The notes: generated by a model not told the origin, from the sequence alone. A stretch of 64,000 nt of DNA from Zelonia costaricensis (GCA_030849075.1 JASAOO010003524.1:29374-93373), one strand, 5' to 3'. Positions 44,859-55,429 are shown, counted from the stretch's first letter. Translations and numbers: made by a program.

Positions 44859-45268
44859 CAATGAGGTTGTTTTTGCCTCCCTCTGCTGCTACTTCATCGG
44901 AACTGTGAGGAGAGCGTCTGTGACGTCCTTCTGTGTGTGTGTGTGTACATAAAGCCCGTGTGCCTCTTCTTGTCATTATCCACTCCGATCTTTTTCCTCT
45001 TTCGGGTCCGGTTCTACGTCTGTGTGTGTGTGTGTGTGTGTGTTTTGTATGTACCGGTCCCGTACCTCTGCTGTGTATCCACGAGCTTGTGATGCTCTCC
45101 TTTGTGACGTCTCTTCACACTTTTTTTTTTCTGCATGATTCGCTCTGGTGGGCTGCTGCGCGTGCGTTGCGGCCCTCCTTCGACTCCGCTGTCGTGCCGG
45201 GGAAGGTGGGCTGTTACGCTTGCACACGCACGTGCCGTGGTACACGCTGCACCGAACCACATGTATCT

Positions 45269-45272
<4 letters not shown>

Positions 45273-45310
<38 letters not shown>
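45273..45310 (+). repeat. GT dinucleotide microsatellite
   Basis: A 38-base GT run, the longest in the window, inside the gene-free tract. Confidence 0.95.
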
Positions 45311-45313
<3 letters not shown>

Positions 45314-47187
45314 TGTGAATTTATAAGTGTGCCTGAAAGTGACTCGTGCTCTCTCTCTCAACTGCCTGCTTCGCCCTCCCCCCTACCACACTTCCATTCC
45401 CTCGCACAAATGACTTCTCTACGGTGCCTCTCAGTGCGTGTGTGTGTATCTGTCTGTGTGTGTGTGTGCGTGTGTGTGAACAGCTTTCGCTTTCCTTGTC
45501 CCCTCCTCTTCCGGTTCGAAATGCTCTGAATTGTCTACAGCAGACGCGGAGCGGCACCCTTTTGATGTGCTTCTCCAACTCCTCTATCTACTTGTTTTGA
45601 GCTTGCTCTCCCTTTCCCCCACCCTTACCCATCGACTGCGCACCGAAAGAAAAGAAAGAAATCATTTCGTGGCGCGCGCGCTCGCAGAGGCTCGGTGCGG
45701 CCCTGCACCGGTATGTTTGTGTGCACACACGTGCGTGGATATGTATGCATCCTTTTTCTTTTGTTTGTGCTCGCGCCGTCGTCAGCCTCGAACGGGAGTT
45801 TCCCCTTCAGCTCCTTACGGACTTCTCTCGCATCAGAGAAAGGGCCTGGGAGTCAGCCCGCACCTTCCTTTCGCGTCTTTCACCGTCCTCTCACTTCTTC
45901 CTTAGTGCGAGCGTTTGCTCCTCTTTTTTTTTTTGTTCACTTTGCGCGTGTAACGCCGTGCTGTAGTCGGACCGTTGTACTTGTCCCTTTCCTACTGTGC
46001 GTGTTTACCGACCCCGCGCCTCCAACGACAACGCCCTCCTTTTCTTTTTTTTTCTTCCCCCTTGTTTCTTCCCTCTCCCCACTGCCTTGCCGCCGTATGT
46101 GCGCGTATGTACATGAACCTCTTTGGGTTTGAACCTGTGTGTGTGTGTGTGCATGTGTGCGTGTCTGCGAACGTGCATGTGAGCTTCTGTCACTAGCTTT
46201 TCGCTTTTCCTTTATGCGCTTTATCAGAACTCCCCAACTTTTGGGGTTTTCTTTTGTTTACCCACGCGCCACAGCCCTGACTTCCTTTTTTTTTTTGTTC
46301 TCTGCTTCATCCCTCGTCTCTCTCTCTCTCTCTCTTTTTTTTTCTTCTTCATCTCCTCTCCGCCTCACCCGAAGGACTCGCGGTGAGCCGCTTGCACTTC
46401 TCTTGAAGCCTCCTTCTCCCTCCCGTCCTCCCCCCCCTCTCAGACCCCCTCTCCCTTTCGCCTTGTCTCTCTCTCTCGCTAGATATGTATCTCCATTTTG
46501 TAGTTTTCTGTGCTGTTTGTGTGTGGGTTTGGGTGCGCTCATTTTATTTCACGTTTTTTTTTCGTCATTTTGTGCGTTGCTTTCCTTCCCACGCTTTGTG
46601 AGCACGAGTATCAGTCTGGTTACGACCTTTACACCTACTTCCTTGCGTGCGAGTCAGCCAACTTCTCAGCGATTAGCGGAGTTCTCTCCTGTGCGCTTTC
46701 CACAGTTTGTCGAGGCGAGTCTTCGGCTCCCTGCACGATAGACAAAAGAAAACGCGCTTGTGAGTGCCGCAGAGAGCAAAGGCACACAAAACCAAGAAGG
46801 ACAACAACAAGAACCCCCCTTCCCACGCATGCAGGTTCGTCCGTGCGTGCGGGGAGTAGCGCTGAGCTGCACTAGCGGAGCCGGCGATCGACACGCACAG
46901 GTCTTTGCCCAAGCAGCTCCATGCCTCCAGAATTCGTCGTGGACGTTAAGCCGAGCCGCCTGTGTGTGCACGAGCGAGGTGGCATTTTGACAGCCAACAT
47001 TTCACGCCGTTCACACATCGCACACGAACTCGTGCGTAGTGCCGATGAGCACTTTGCTCGCGAGTATGTGTTAGCGTGTGTGTGGGTGTTTATGTGGCTA
47101 ACGCTCGTTCTGGATCGAGTGCTTTCACGACAGCTTTCAAGAACGCCTTTTCTTTACTCGCCCCCCCCTCCTCATCCACCTCCACTC

Positions 47188-47189
47188 AG
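47188..47189 (+). promoter_or_regulatory. Spliced-leader acceptor for the beta-propeller gene
   Basis: A long C/T-rich run (about 47151-47187) ends in CAG. It predicts a 5' UTR of about 354 bases for the gene starting at 47543. Its position argues against the overlapping 158-codon reading at 46921-47397 being a gene. Confidence 0.5.
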
Positions 47190-47542
47190 CTGTAGGAAGC
47201 TGCGTGCTGTCACCACCGTGCGCCTTTGTATCCACTGCCGCACTTCTTCATCCTGCAAGTCATCCTACAACGGAGCTCCGCGCATCGGCACATCGGCAGC
47301 AGTAGAAACCACACGAGCGACCACCAACGCCAGCCAGGCGGAGCCGCGTGCGCTCGTGCACCCCCGACTGCTGCTCCATCGGCAACCTGCGCGCTGACCA
47401 TCCCTCCTCACCACACATCTCACTCTCATTTTTGTTTTGCTCTTGGCCGTGCCACCGCCACCGAGGGCACAGCTGCGGCTGAATCTTGTCGCGGTGTTCA
47501 CGTGCACACAGAGCGGCACCTCCCGCCACCCTGCGCTTCCGC

Positions 47543-49294
47543 ATGCAGTCCTCATCGCCCCCTTCCACGGCCCCGACTGCCGCGGGGGCGCGCAACGCCG
47601 GCGTACGGCCGACGGCGGCCGACTACGTGCCCAGCGGCTTTCCGGCCGGCGGCGGGCTGTTCAGCAGCTCCGTGACCACCCCAGCCGGGGCTGTGCATGC
47701 CGGCCTCGGTGCCGGGCCCTCTCCCGCGGCCACGGCGGCGGCGCCGGGCCGTCTCCTGCACGGCGGTGGCGCTCACGGCACGGCGTACCCGCGCACCGAC
47801 ACGGCGGCCGCGGCGGAGTGGCGCGCCCTCTACGGCTCCAGCGCCGACATGATGCACTCCACGGCACGCACGTTCCGAGCGGGCGGTGCGGGGGTGTCGT
47901 ACATGACGCCGATCTTCCACCTTACCGCCCACGACGCCACCATCCTCGCGATGGAGCACAACAACCATTGCAAGCTGCTCGCCATCTCAACCTCGAAGAA
48001 CGAAATTCTGGTCACGTGGACGCAGCTGATGCCCGTCATCGAGAACATGGGGGTGTTGCGCACCGCCGACGACGACCTCTTCGGCGGTGAGCAGGTGGCG
48101 CCGGTCGACGAGCGGCTGCTCGAGTGGGACCCTGCCACGATGTCCATCCTGATTGACGAGCTGCCACACCCCTGCACGGGGCTGCAGTGGGCGCCGTGGC
48201 AGCAGGGCATCTACCTGGCTGGGCTGTGCCCGGGGCACGGCATCCGGCTCTACCGCTACTCGCACGGCCACTGGGCCCTCGACGACTACATCCGCTCCAC
48301 CGAGAGCAGCAGCTGCGATATTTCCGCCAACTTCACCGTCGCCTGCGCCTGCAGTCGCGGGCGGGTGGAGCTCTGGGTGCGCGGGGCCACGTCGGCCGGC
48401 CCCGGCGGCGTCCCCCCGCCCCCACCGCCACTGGCCGCAGCGGCGTCTCCCGCACACCACTTGAACGGCACAGGCGCGACTGGCAGCTCGGCAGCGTCGG
48501 GCCCCGCCAACGGCGTCGCCCCTACCGGCGCTGCCGCCTCTGCTGCGCCGCCCTCTTCAGCATGGGTGCTGTCGCGTACGCTGACGCTGCCCATCCCAGA
48601 CGAGGACGACACCGGTGGCCGTGGCGGGGTGGCTGGGGCACCGCCGGCGGCGCGGCACCGCCCGCGCGATATCCTGGGCGTCGGCTGGGACGAGTCGGCG
48701 GCGCTGCTGGCCGCCGGCGATCAGGGCGGCGCCGTGTACGTGATTGCCGCGAACCAGGACAGCTCGCGGCTTGGGGAGGTGGTGTATCAACAGCCGGCCT
48801 CGGGCCCGCACGGGCCGTGCAAGCAGGTCGCCTGGTCCCCGTCGTCAGGCCGCAGCTACCTCTCCCTCGCCATGGTGTTCGCCACGTGTGTGCGACTCGT
48901 TCTCTTCCGGCGGCCACGCTTCATGAACGCGGCGGGGCTGCCGCAGGCTGCGCGTGGCGGCATCGGCGGCGTCGACGCACGCGGCGCGGGGCCGCACTCA
49001 GGCAGCGCGCTGCAAGTTCTGGCGTCGGCGCAGGTGCCGTGCGAGGAGGTGGCGAAGCTGTCGTGGAACAACACCGGCACCCGCTTTGTCACCGCGCACC
49101 TCGACAGCTCCGTCAACATCTGGGCCATCGACGTGCGCTACCAGCACCCCACCAAAGGCGTCACCGCGGCGAGGCCTGGCGGGGGCGGCGGCAGCAGCAG
49201 CGCGGAGGACGGCGGCGCGGACAAGCGACTCGCGCTGGTGGTGTCGGTGCGGCGCACGTCCGCGGTGCACCCGTACCACGCGGTGTCGAAGTGA
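47543..49294 (+). CDS. WD40 beta-propeller protein, Seh1/Sec13-like
   Basis: A 583-residue protein; the ATG at 47543 is used because the reading upstream to 47486 begins without ATG. Residues 1-115 are low-complexity Gly/Ala/Pro. Propeller blades follow: residues 122-160 (HLTAHDATILAM to ILVTW), 205-240 (CTGLQWAPWQQGIYLAGL to IRLYRY), 255-280, 375-402, 425-457 (QVAWSPSSGRSYLSLAM) and 500-530 (LSWNNTGTRFVTAHLDSSVNIWAID). The order of WAP, W-x-L, GRSY-x-x-L-A and SWN-x-TGT motifs is typical of Seh1, the propeller shared by the nuclear pore Y-complex and the SEA/GATOR complex; Sec13 is the close alternative. It is longer than Seh1 (about 350-420 residues) through inserts at 281-340 and 350-372. 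The family assignment is by motif memory, so the exact orthologue is uncertain. Confidence 0.8.
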   Translation: MQSSSPPSTAPTAAGARNAGVRPTAADYVPSGFPAGGGLFSSSVTTPAGAVHAGLGAGPSPAATAAAPGRLLHGGGAHGTAYPRTDTAAAAEWRALYGSSADMMHSTARTFRAGGAGVSYMTPIFHLTAHDATILAMEHNNHCKLLAISTSKNEILVTWTQLMPVIENMGVLRTADDDLFGGEQVAPVDERLLEWDPATMSILIDELPHPCTGLQWAPWQQGIYLAGLCPGHGIRLYRYSHGHWALDDYIRSTESSSCDISANFTVACACSRGRVELWVRGATSAGPGGVPPPPPPLAAAASPAHHLNGTGATGSSAASGPANGVAPTGAAASAAPPSSAWVLSRTLTLPIPDEDDTGGRGGVAGAPPAARHRPRDILGVGWDESAALLAAGDQGGAVYVIAANQDSSRLGEVVYQQPASGPHGPCKQVAWSPSSGRSYLSLAMVFATCVRLVLFRRPRFMNAAGLPQAARGGIGGVDARGAGPHSGSALQVLASAQVPCEEVAKLSWNNTGTRFVTAHLDSSVNIWAIDVRYQHPTKGVTAARPGGGGGSSSAEDGGADKRLALVVSVRRTSAVHPYHAVSK

Positions 49295-50023
49295 GCGGAA
49301 GTGATGCCGCGTGCGCGGCGCTAGCTGCGTTGTTTTTTTTCTCTCGCTGGTGCAGGGAGGGGCATGTGGCTGAGCGGTGTGGAGTCGCGCGCACACACGC
49401 ACACACACACACACACACACATCTTTGGTGATGTGCTGCTTCATCTGTCACGCCGCTTCGTGTCAGCCGTGGCGACGGCTGTGCCGGTTGTGTTGCTGGC
49501 CTTTTACAGCTTCGTTGGTTCCTTCTGTTTCTCTCGATATCGGTGCCTCCGCTTTCTTCAGCCCAACCACAACAAAGCTACTGAAGGCAGCGTGTAGGTC
49601 ATCGGCGATGGACCTTACTGCGCGCACACAGTGACCGAATCGACTTGCTGCTGCGCAGTGGCGATCGAAACTGGTTGCACTGGATTTTCAGTCGACAAGG
49701 CTGAGCTGCCTCACCACACGTCAACCATTCAGGCTGCTCGTAGCGTCTCACGGGATGGGCGTCGCGGTCTTCGGTTTAGAATGTGAATATTCCGTCACCG
49801 CAGTGCCCCCTTCCTTTTTCTTTCCATGATGTCCTGCTCCTCCCCCCCTGTCCTGGTCGACGCAACTCCCTGCTTCTGTCGCTTTCGAATTCTCACGACG
49901 CCCCGCTTGCGTTTTCCTTTTTTCCCCGGCGCTTCTCCGCGCCCTTCTAAGAGTTGGTGTCTCGTGGAGTAGGCCGCGGCGCGGCTGCAACACAGTAATT
50001 AGGATCCGCAACGCTGGCTCGCT
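49295..50023 (+). other. Intergenic region, beta-propeller to LRR gene
   Basis: A CA run at 49400-49421 follows the stop codon. The second half is C/T-rich, with a candidate splice acceptor AG at 49950-49951. I see no other feature. Confidence 0.6.
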
Positions 50024-51097
50024 ATGCCGTCGTTGCGGGAACGGACGCCGAGCAAGCGGGTTGTCGGCAAGCAGGGCAGTGACTCTGAAAGGCCAGGCAA
50101 AGCGAAGAAACCTCGCCCTCGCGCCAAGTCGACTAGCGGGGATGGACACGAGGAGCGCAACGCTGCGGCGCCAGGCGTCGACCCCGCTGCTCCGTCCGCG
50201 TCACCGCCATTGGCCGTGACAGCAATCGAGCTGACGGAACAGGAGAAGGCTGTGGAGGCGATCAAGGCCACTCTGCCCCCACCAACGAACCGAGAGGAGC
50301 TCCGCAAGGACCCGATCTACCGCATCATGCACGCACTGCCGCGGTCCGATGTGCTGGAGGTGGTGCGCAGCCGCTTCGCCGCCCCGCACTGCGCGCGAGC
50401 CGCCGCGTACTTCGACATGTCCTACACCAAGAATCCACTGCGGCACCTCCGCCTGCAGCTCGGCTGCGACGGCCCAACCGGCCTGCACCTCTTCTTTTCC
50501 CGCATGGCGATGCACCGCCACACCCTGCGCGTCGTCGACCTCTCGCGCAACCGACTCTGCGCCGACGACGTGGTGCAGCTGTGCAACCTTTTGGGCCTGG
50601 GGCGGGCAGGCGATGTTGCGGCAGCCGCAGTCCCGCAGCCCGCACTCCACGACACCGAGCGCGAGACCGGTGAGGGCGACCGCGGGGTATCGGCGGCGCC
50701 GTCCTCGTCTCTGGAGCTGCTGGACCTGAGCTACAACACGGCCATCCGTAACAGCGGCGCCCTGCACGTGCTCGCCGCGGTGCAGCACTGCCCCACCATT
50801 CGGGCCGTCATGCTGAGGAGCGTCGGCATCGACGACGACGGGGCTGCGGCGGTGGCGGACCTGCTGCACCGCTGGCCCGTGCCGCGGCGGCACGCAAACT
50901 CCGACGCAGCCGCCGCCTTTCTTCGCCCTGCTACGGCGTCCACGACGAAGTTCTTTGCGAATCTCAACGAGAACTACATTGGCGCTCGCGGAACGCAGGT
51001 GCTGGGCAAGGCAGTGCCATCGCATGTGTCGCTGACGGTTATCAAGCAGCGTCTCGACCCGGCGCTGAGCAGGAAGCGTGTCCGTGACGAGAAGTGA
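50024..51097 (+). CDS. Leucine-rich-repeat protein
   Basis: A 357-residue protein starting at an ATG. Residues 1-85 are basic and disordered (Lys/Arg/Pro/Ser/Ala). From about 135 to 290 there are ribonuclease-inhibitor-type leucine-rich repeats: one starting LRVVDLSRNRL near 168, one starting LELLDLSYN near 230, one starting IRAVMLRSVGIDDDG near 258, and weaker units before them. The C-terminus is basic (RKRVRDE). Such repeats form a curved scaffold for protein binding; no enzymatic motif is present. Many trypanosomatid LRR proteins of this kind are flagellar or cytoskeletal, but nothing in this sequence assigns a location. A basic tail and head could allow nucleic acid or tubulin contact, which is inference. 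I do not recognise a named orthologue. Confidence 0.85.
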   Translation: MPSLRERTPSKRVVGKQGSDSERPGKAKKPRPRAKSTSGDGHEERNAAAPGVDPAAPSASPPLAVTAIELTEQEKAVEAIKATLPPPTNREELRKDPIYRIMHALPRSDVLEVVRSRFAAPHCARAAAYFDMSYTKNPLRHLRLQLGCDGPTGLHLFFSRMAMHRHTLRVVDLSRNRLCADDVVQLCNLLGLGRAGDVAAAAVPQPALHDTERETGEGDRGVSAAPSSSLELLDLSYNTAIRNSGALHVLAAVQHCPTIRAVMLRSVGIDDDGAAAVADLLHRWPVPRRHANSDAAAAFLRPATASTTKFFANLNENYIGARGTQVLGKAVPSHVSLTVIKQRLDPALSRKRVRDEK

Positions 51098-52117
51098 CGG
51101 CGAGGCAAGTTGGTGGTGTGCAGCTCCTTCTGGGCCGGTTCTAGGTGTCTGCAACCGCTCACCCTCCTCCTCCCCCCCGCTTCGCGTCGGGGTGGCTAGA
51201 GAGGGAGAGAGAGGTGCACGCGCCCCAACACAACAAGTCAGTTGCACGGAGGCGATCACAGGAACTGCAGCTCTCTTGACGGTGTGCCGTACAAAGTGTA
51301 ACGACGAATAAGGGCAACACGACGGTGCGAGGCGCCCCACGTGTCGCGTGTCGGTCGGATGCGTGCGTGTTTCCTTTCTCAGCTGCGGCCACGTGCCTCG
51401 TGGTGCCGGCTCACTCCACAGCACGGCTCCGCCTAGCGCCTAACACACAAAGGAAAAAAAAAAACAAACGCAACGCGGGGCTGTGACATAAGGAAGCTGG
51501 TGCTTGTGGATGGTATGTGCCCGTGAGCGTGGTGCTGAGTGTCACTGCTCAGGCGGTGATCTTGTCACTCTGCAATGCAGAGGCGGGGCTGTGTTGTTGA
51601 TGCGCTGAAGGGGCTTCGTGGCCAGGGCTCCATCGAACAACTGAGGCCTGGGGTGGGGGTCGGAGGGTGGGAGTACTGCGCCGCCCCTTTGCACGCTGCC
51701 CCCCCCCCTCCCCCCTTGCACACACGCGAGTTCGCGCCTTCTCCGATCCACGAATCTTGTGTGGTCGTTCACCTGAGATCTACACGATACGCACTTTACC
51801 TTTCTCTCCCGTCCCTGTCTGCTTTCTTTGTGGGATTCCCCCTTACATCCATACTTCCAAACAACACAATTGTGCCCTCGCCACTCGCCCACATCTTTCT
51901 CGTTTTGTTTTCTTCTCACACCACAGTGTACGTCCAACTTGCGTTTTGGCTCTACGCGAGCGGCGCTTCTTACCTTTCCATCTCGCCTACGTCTGCGTGC
52001 GTGTGTGTGTGTGAGGCTGTTTCAGGGTGAGAGAAGACGAGAAGAAGGCGCCTTCGTCCGAAGACGCGACCGAAGGACCCCGCCCTCTCACCCGTCGATC
52101 TTTCTGTCCTTCCGGCC
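51098..52117 (+). other. Intergenic region, LRR to CCDC146-like gene
   Basis: About 1 kb, mixed then pyrimidine-rich. An A10 run lies near 51453. The most likely splice acceptor for the next gene is AG at 51925-51926 after a T/C-rich stretch. Nothing else is visible. Confidence 0.6.
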
Positions 52118-55100
52118 ATGGCACTCCGCGGCGGCAGCATTGGTGCGCCGTCGGGCGCAGCGGCTGGCGAGGATGTAGCCGACGTCACCCATTCGACGGC
52201 GTTCGTGGTGCTCAACGCACTCGTGGACGAGGGCCAGATTTCCGAGGAGCGCGCCGACTACCTAAAGCAGCGCTTCAGGGACCTGCACTCCCGTGTGCTC
52301 TCCATCTACAAGCGCGACAACGCACTGCTCAAGCGCGCGCGGCAGCTGCGCAGCCGGCTCGAGACGGAGCGGCAGCGCGTGTACATGTGCGGCGACGCGG
52401 CCAAGAAGGACAATGAGGTCATCCAGGCCCTCAAGCGCCACCTGATGGAGCAGGAGCGCGACCTCGCCGCCGCGCTGGAGCGGGAGAGCGTCCTGCACGT
52501 CGAGGTGCTCGAGTACGACCGCCGCAAGCAGCATCTCATCCTTGAGCGCGAGGACGCGATTGCGTCCGAGGAGGCGCGGCTGCGGCCGCAGATGGAGGCG
52601 ATGCAGACGGAGATCACGGCGATGGGCACCCACATCAAGGAGCTCGCCGCGGAGCTCGACCGAAGCCAGGCGGACCAGGAGGAGCTCAACAAGGAGGAGG
52701 CGCAGAAGAAGGAGGAGATTTCAAACTTCACGGTCACGCTGTCGCAGGCGCGGCAGCAGCTCATGAATGTGCAGAACGACCCGGAGCGGGCGCGGAAGCA
52801 GCTGGAGATGGTCCAGAACACCCTTTCCGGGGCGCAGCGCGAGCTCAACGGGACGGAGGACAAGATCGCCGCGCAGGCGGAGCGCATTCAGGCCCTCGAG
52901 CTGCAGCGCAACAGTCGCGCCGAGGACTACGAGGCGGCCAAGAAGCGGGCGCAGACGATGCGGAGCGAGATTGAGGCGAAGCGCAAGACACTGGCCACCA
53001 TGAGCACCTCGCTCGAGGTGGAGCTGGAGACGCGGCAGGGCACGCAGGAGCGCGTCGGCGAGCTCGTGCAGCTCATTCTCGCCAGCAAGATCGCCGTGCA
53101 GCAGGAGCAGGACGGCGTGGAGCGGATTGAGCGGGAGCGCGACAAGTGCATGCGGCTCTTCTCCAGCTGTGATCAGGCCAAGGACGACGCACGGCGCGAA
53201 GAGGAGTTCCTGCACGAGCAGGTGCGCCTCGTGCGCAAGGAGCAGGATCAGGTCAAGCGGGCGGCCGCGCAGGTGGAGAAAGAGATCCAGGCCTTCCGCA
53301 AGGATGCCGAGGTGCGTGCCAAGAAGCTGCTCGTCGAGCAGGCCAAGTCCAAGGACTTTGTGAAGATGGCAGACCGCGTGCTCGCTGATATTCGCGAGGT
53401 GGAGGAGACGATCGCCGTCAAGACGCGGCAGGACGACGTGAAACAGCGCGAGCTCGCCGCGGTGGCGGTGAAGCGGCAGGAGCTGAGCCGGGCCAGCGCC
53501 CGGGAGTTGACCCGCGCCACCCTGGCACAGCGCGAGCTGCAGGTGCGCGAGGTCTACGTTCGCGAGGCGCAGCGGCGTCACGGCGAGATGGAGCGGCGCC
53601 TGAGCAAGGTGGTCGACCTCTTCCAGAAGGTGAAGCAGGAGCGGGCGCAGAAGGTGACGCAGATCCAAACCGTGGCACAGGTCATGGCGCAGGTGGCCGA
53701 GAAGACGAAGCTGCTCGAGAAGGAGCTGGCCGTGCTGACGCGCGAGTCGGCGCTCAAGGACCAGGAGATCAGCAAGGCCAAGTTCCAGGTGCACGAGCTG
53801 ACCCAGCACTGCGCCAACCTGCGGCTCGAAAAGAACCGGCAGCGCAAGTGCATGGAGCGGGCGGCGGACTCGGAGCGGGAGGTGAAGGCGCAGGTGCGGC
53901 GCCTCAACACCGACATCGCCGCCTCCGAGGACACCATGGCCGACCTCCGGCACGGCTACGCCACGGCGGTGGAGAGCCGCAACCAGACCGGCATTCAGCT
54001 TATCGACCGCAACGACGAGACCGGGCTGCTCGTGGCGCGGGTGAAGGCGCAGGAGGCGGCGATCGCCGAGGGCACCCGCATGACGAACGAGCGCGCCGAT
54101 CAGCTGCGGCTGCTCAAGACGAAGCTGGCCGGCGTGCTGCACGACATCGAGGCGTGCCAGCAGTCGATTCCTAAGGTGTCGCAGATGGAGCTGGAGCTGA
54201 CGAGGGTGCGCGACGAGATTGAGGCGGAGCAGTGGCGCACGCAGGTGCTCGAGGAGGACCTCACCGACCCCAAGAACCATCACCGCTGGAACCGAATTCC
54301 CCGCGTGCTCCCCGAGGGCGTGTCGATCCCGACGAACGGCGACGCCTCGGCCAGCGCCCCCGCCGCCGGCGCGTCCAGCCTGATGACGGCGGACGGCAAC
54401 GGCAACGACGCGGCGGCGGTGCCGACGCTGGTGGGTGGCCCGACGGAGGAGTTTGTGCAGCTGCAGGCGCGGTGCCAGGAGCTGGAGGCGCGGGTACAGA
54501 GCATCAACGCGAAGCTGCGCGAGAAGGACCTCATTCTGGAGGAGGTCACGGAGCTGGCGGAGCGGGTCGGCGGCCAGGCCGATGCCGGCAAGGAGTGCAC
54601 GCTGGCGCTGGCGAAGCAGGTGAACAAGTATCACAGTAGCATTCGCAACAAGAGCCGCCAGATGATGGCCACCATCTCCGAGCTCTCCCTCTTCCAGGCC
54701 TCCAGCATTCAGCTGCAGCAGGAGGTGCAGCGGCTGGAGGCCGTCGTGGAGGCGGCGGAGGAGCGCCTCGAGGCCGGCGAGGCCCCGTACGCGGAGGCAG
54801 CCATCCAGTACGAGCGCGAGCAGCAGCGCGAGCGGCGTTACGCGGCGGCGCGGCAGCGGCAGCGCGGGCTGGCACAGGAGAGCGAGACGGCCCTCGGCAA
54901 GCAGCTCGTCGCCACCACGGCGCCGCCGCGGCCCAACGCGTATGTCCCGGAGAACGGCAATCTCGGCCTGCCACGGCCCTACGGCCCGTTTGCGCCCTTC
55001 AAGCCGTCCGTGCCACAGCGCACGGCAGGGGGGCACGCCACGCTTCAGCCGTCGGCACGCGACGAGGCGTGGTCGTCCAGCAGCGTCAACGCCGACTCCA

Positions 55101-55429
55101 CGGCACCGTCGCGTGCGGCGATGGGGGCCGTGCGCGGCGCCACCGTTCCGCTCTCCGCCAACCCCTCGCCGCCGGGGACGTCGTCGGGCTTGCCCAGCAA
55201 GTACCGCGTCGCAGGGACGCCGCCGCCGCCATCGATGCTCAGCAGCGGTCTCACGGCGCCGGCCGTGGTGGAGCGGTCGCCGTTCAGCAGCAGCGTGCCG
55301 ACGCGCCTCCAGTCCGGCGACCCGTCCGCGGTGCGCGAGCGGCCAAGCGTTGTGGCGGCGGACTCGGTGGAGCAGCTGCGCGTCAGCCAGCGCGCGAGCT
55401 CTAGCACCACAGGCGTTGCAGGTTTGTAG
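52118..55429 (+). CDS. CCDC146/MBO2-like coiled-coil protein (basal body/flagellum)
   Basis: A 1103-residue coiled-coil protein starting at an ATG in good context. Residues 25-60 (VVLNALVDEGQISEERADYL) and the long coil to about 700 follow the layout of CCDC146, the animal homologue of Chlamydomonas MBO2. The strongest match is the C-terminal block at about 800-875, with EKDLILEEVTELAERV, then TLALAKQVNKY, then MMATISELSLFQA, which reads like the conserved CCDC146 end. It is preceded by a DPKNHHRWNRI segment also found in that family. Residues from about 930 on are a Pro/Ser/Ala-rich disordered tail that is longer than in the animal protein. CCDC146 is a centriole, basal body and axoneme-associated microtubule protein, so a basal body or flagellar role is expected. 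I have not aligned it by computer. Confidence 0.88.
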   Translation: MALRGGSIGAPSGAAAGEDVADVTHSTAFVVLNALVDEGQISEERADYLKQRFRDLHSRVLSIYKRDNALLKRARQLRSRLETERQRVYMCGDAAKKDNEVIQALKRHLMEQERDLAAALERESVLHVEVLEYDRRKQHLILEREDAIASEEARLRPQMEAMQTEITAMGTHIKELAAELDRSQADQEELNKEEAQKKEEISNFTVTLSQARQQLMNVQNDPERARKQLEMVQNTLSGAQRELNGTEDKIAAQAERIQALELQRNSRAEDYEAAKKRAQTMRSEIEAKRKTLATMSTSLEVELETRQGTQERVGELVQLILASKIAVQQEQDGVERIERERDKCMRLFSSCDQAKDDARREEEFLHEQVRLVRKEQDQVKRAAAQVEKEIQAFRKDAEVRAKKLLVEQAKSKDFVKMADRVLADIREVEETIAVKTRQDDVKQRELAAVAVKRQELSRASARELTRATLAQRELQVREVYVREAQRRHGEMERRLSKVVDLFQKVKQERAQKVTQIQTVAQVMAQVAEKTKLLEKELAVLTRESALKDQEISKAKFQVHELTQHCANLRLEKNRQRKCMERAADSEREVKAQVRRLNTDIAASEDTMADLRHGYATAVESRNQTGIQLIDRNDETGLLVARVKAQEAAIAEGTRMTNERADQLRLLKTKLAGVLHDIEACQQSIPKVSQMELELTRVRDEIEAEQWRTQVLEEDLTDPKNHHRWNRIPRVLPEGVSIPTNGDASASAPAAGASSLMTADGNGNDAAAVPTLVGGPTEEFVQLQARCQELEARVQSINAKLREKDLILEEVTELAERVGGQADAGKECTLALAKQVNKYHSSIRNKSRQMMATISELSLFQASSIQLQQEVQRLEAVVEAAEERLEAGEAPYAEAAIQYEREQQRERRYAAARQRQRGLAQESETALGKQLVATTAPPRPNAYVPENGNLGLPRPYGPFAPFKPSVPQRTAGGHATLQPSARDEAWSSSSVNADSTAPSRAAMGAVRGATVPLSANPSPPGTSSGLPSKYRVAGTPPPPSMLSSGLTAPAVVERSPFSSSVPTRLQSGDPSAVRERPSVVAADSVEQLRVSQRASSSTTGVAGL

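Larger units (their letters stand above)
32941..47542 (+). other. Gene-free tract of about 14.6 kb
   Basis: No reading here has coding character. The longer plus-strand ones (303 codons at 33182-34093, 271 at 38565-39380, 350 at 43038-44090) are Phe/Ser/Pro/Leu/Cys-rich because the strand is made of T/C tracts, and most lack an ATG start. Minus-strand counterparts are Lys/Arg/Glu/Gly-rich for the same reason. Poly-T runs (T17 near 36944-36960), poly-A runs of 8-13, and GT/CA microsatellites recur. The plus-strand pyrimidine bias is that of transcribed Leishmania UTRs, so it is likely transcribed with the plus unit. It is much longer than normal for intergenic DNA in this group and may hold non-coding RNAs, an extreme 3' UTR, or short genes I cannot see. 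The one compact structure is at 44775-44858. Confidence 0.6.

Noticed and set aside
46921..47397. 158-codon reading with a true ATG just before the beta-propeller gene
   Set aside because: Its first 60 residues look plausible, but the likely splice acceptor of the next gene (47189) lies inside it and the second half is C-rich low complexity. A short upstream gene cannot be fully excluded.
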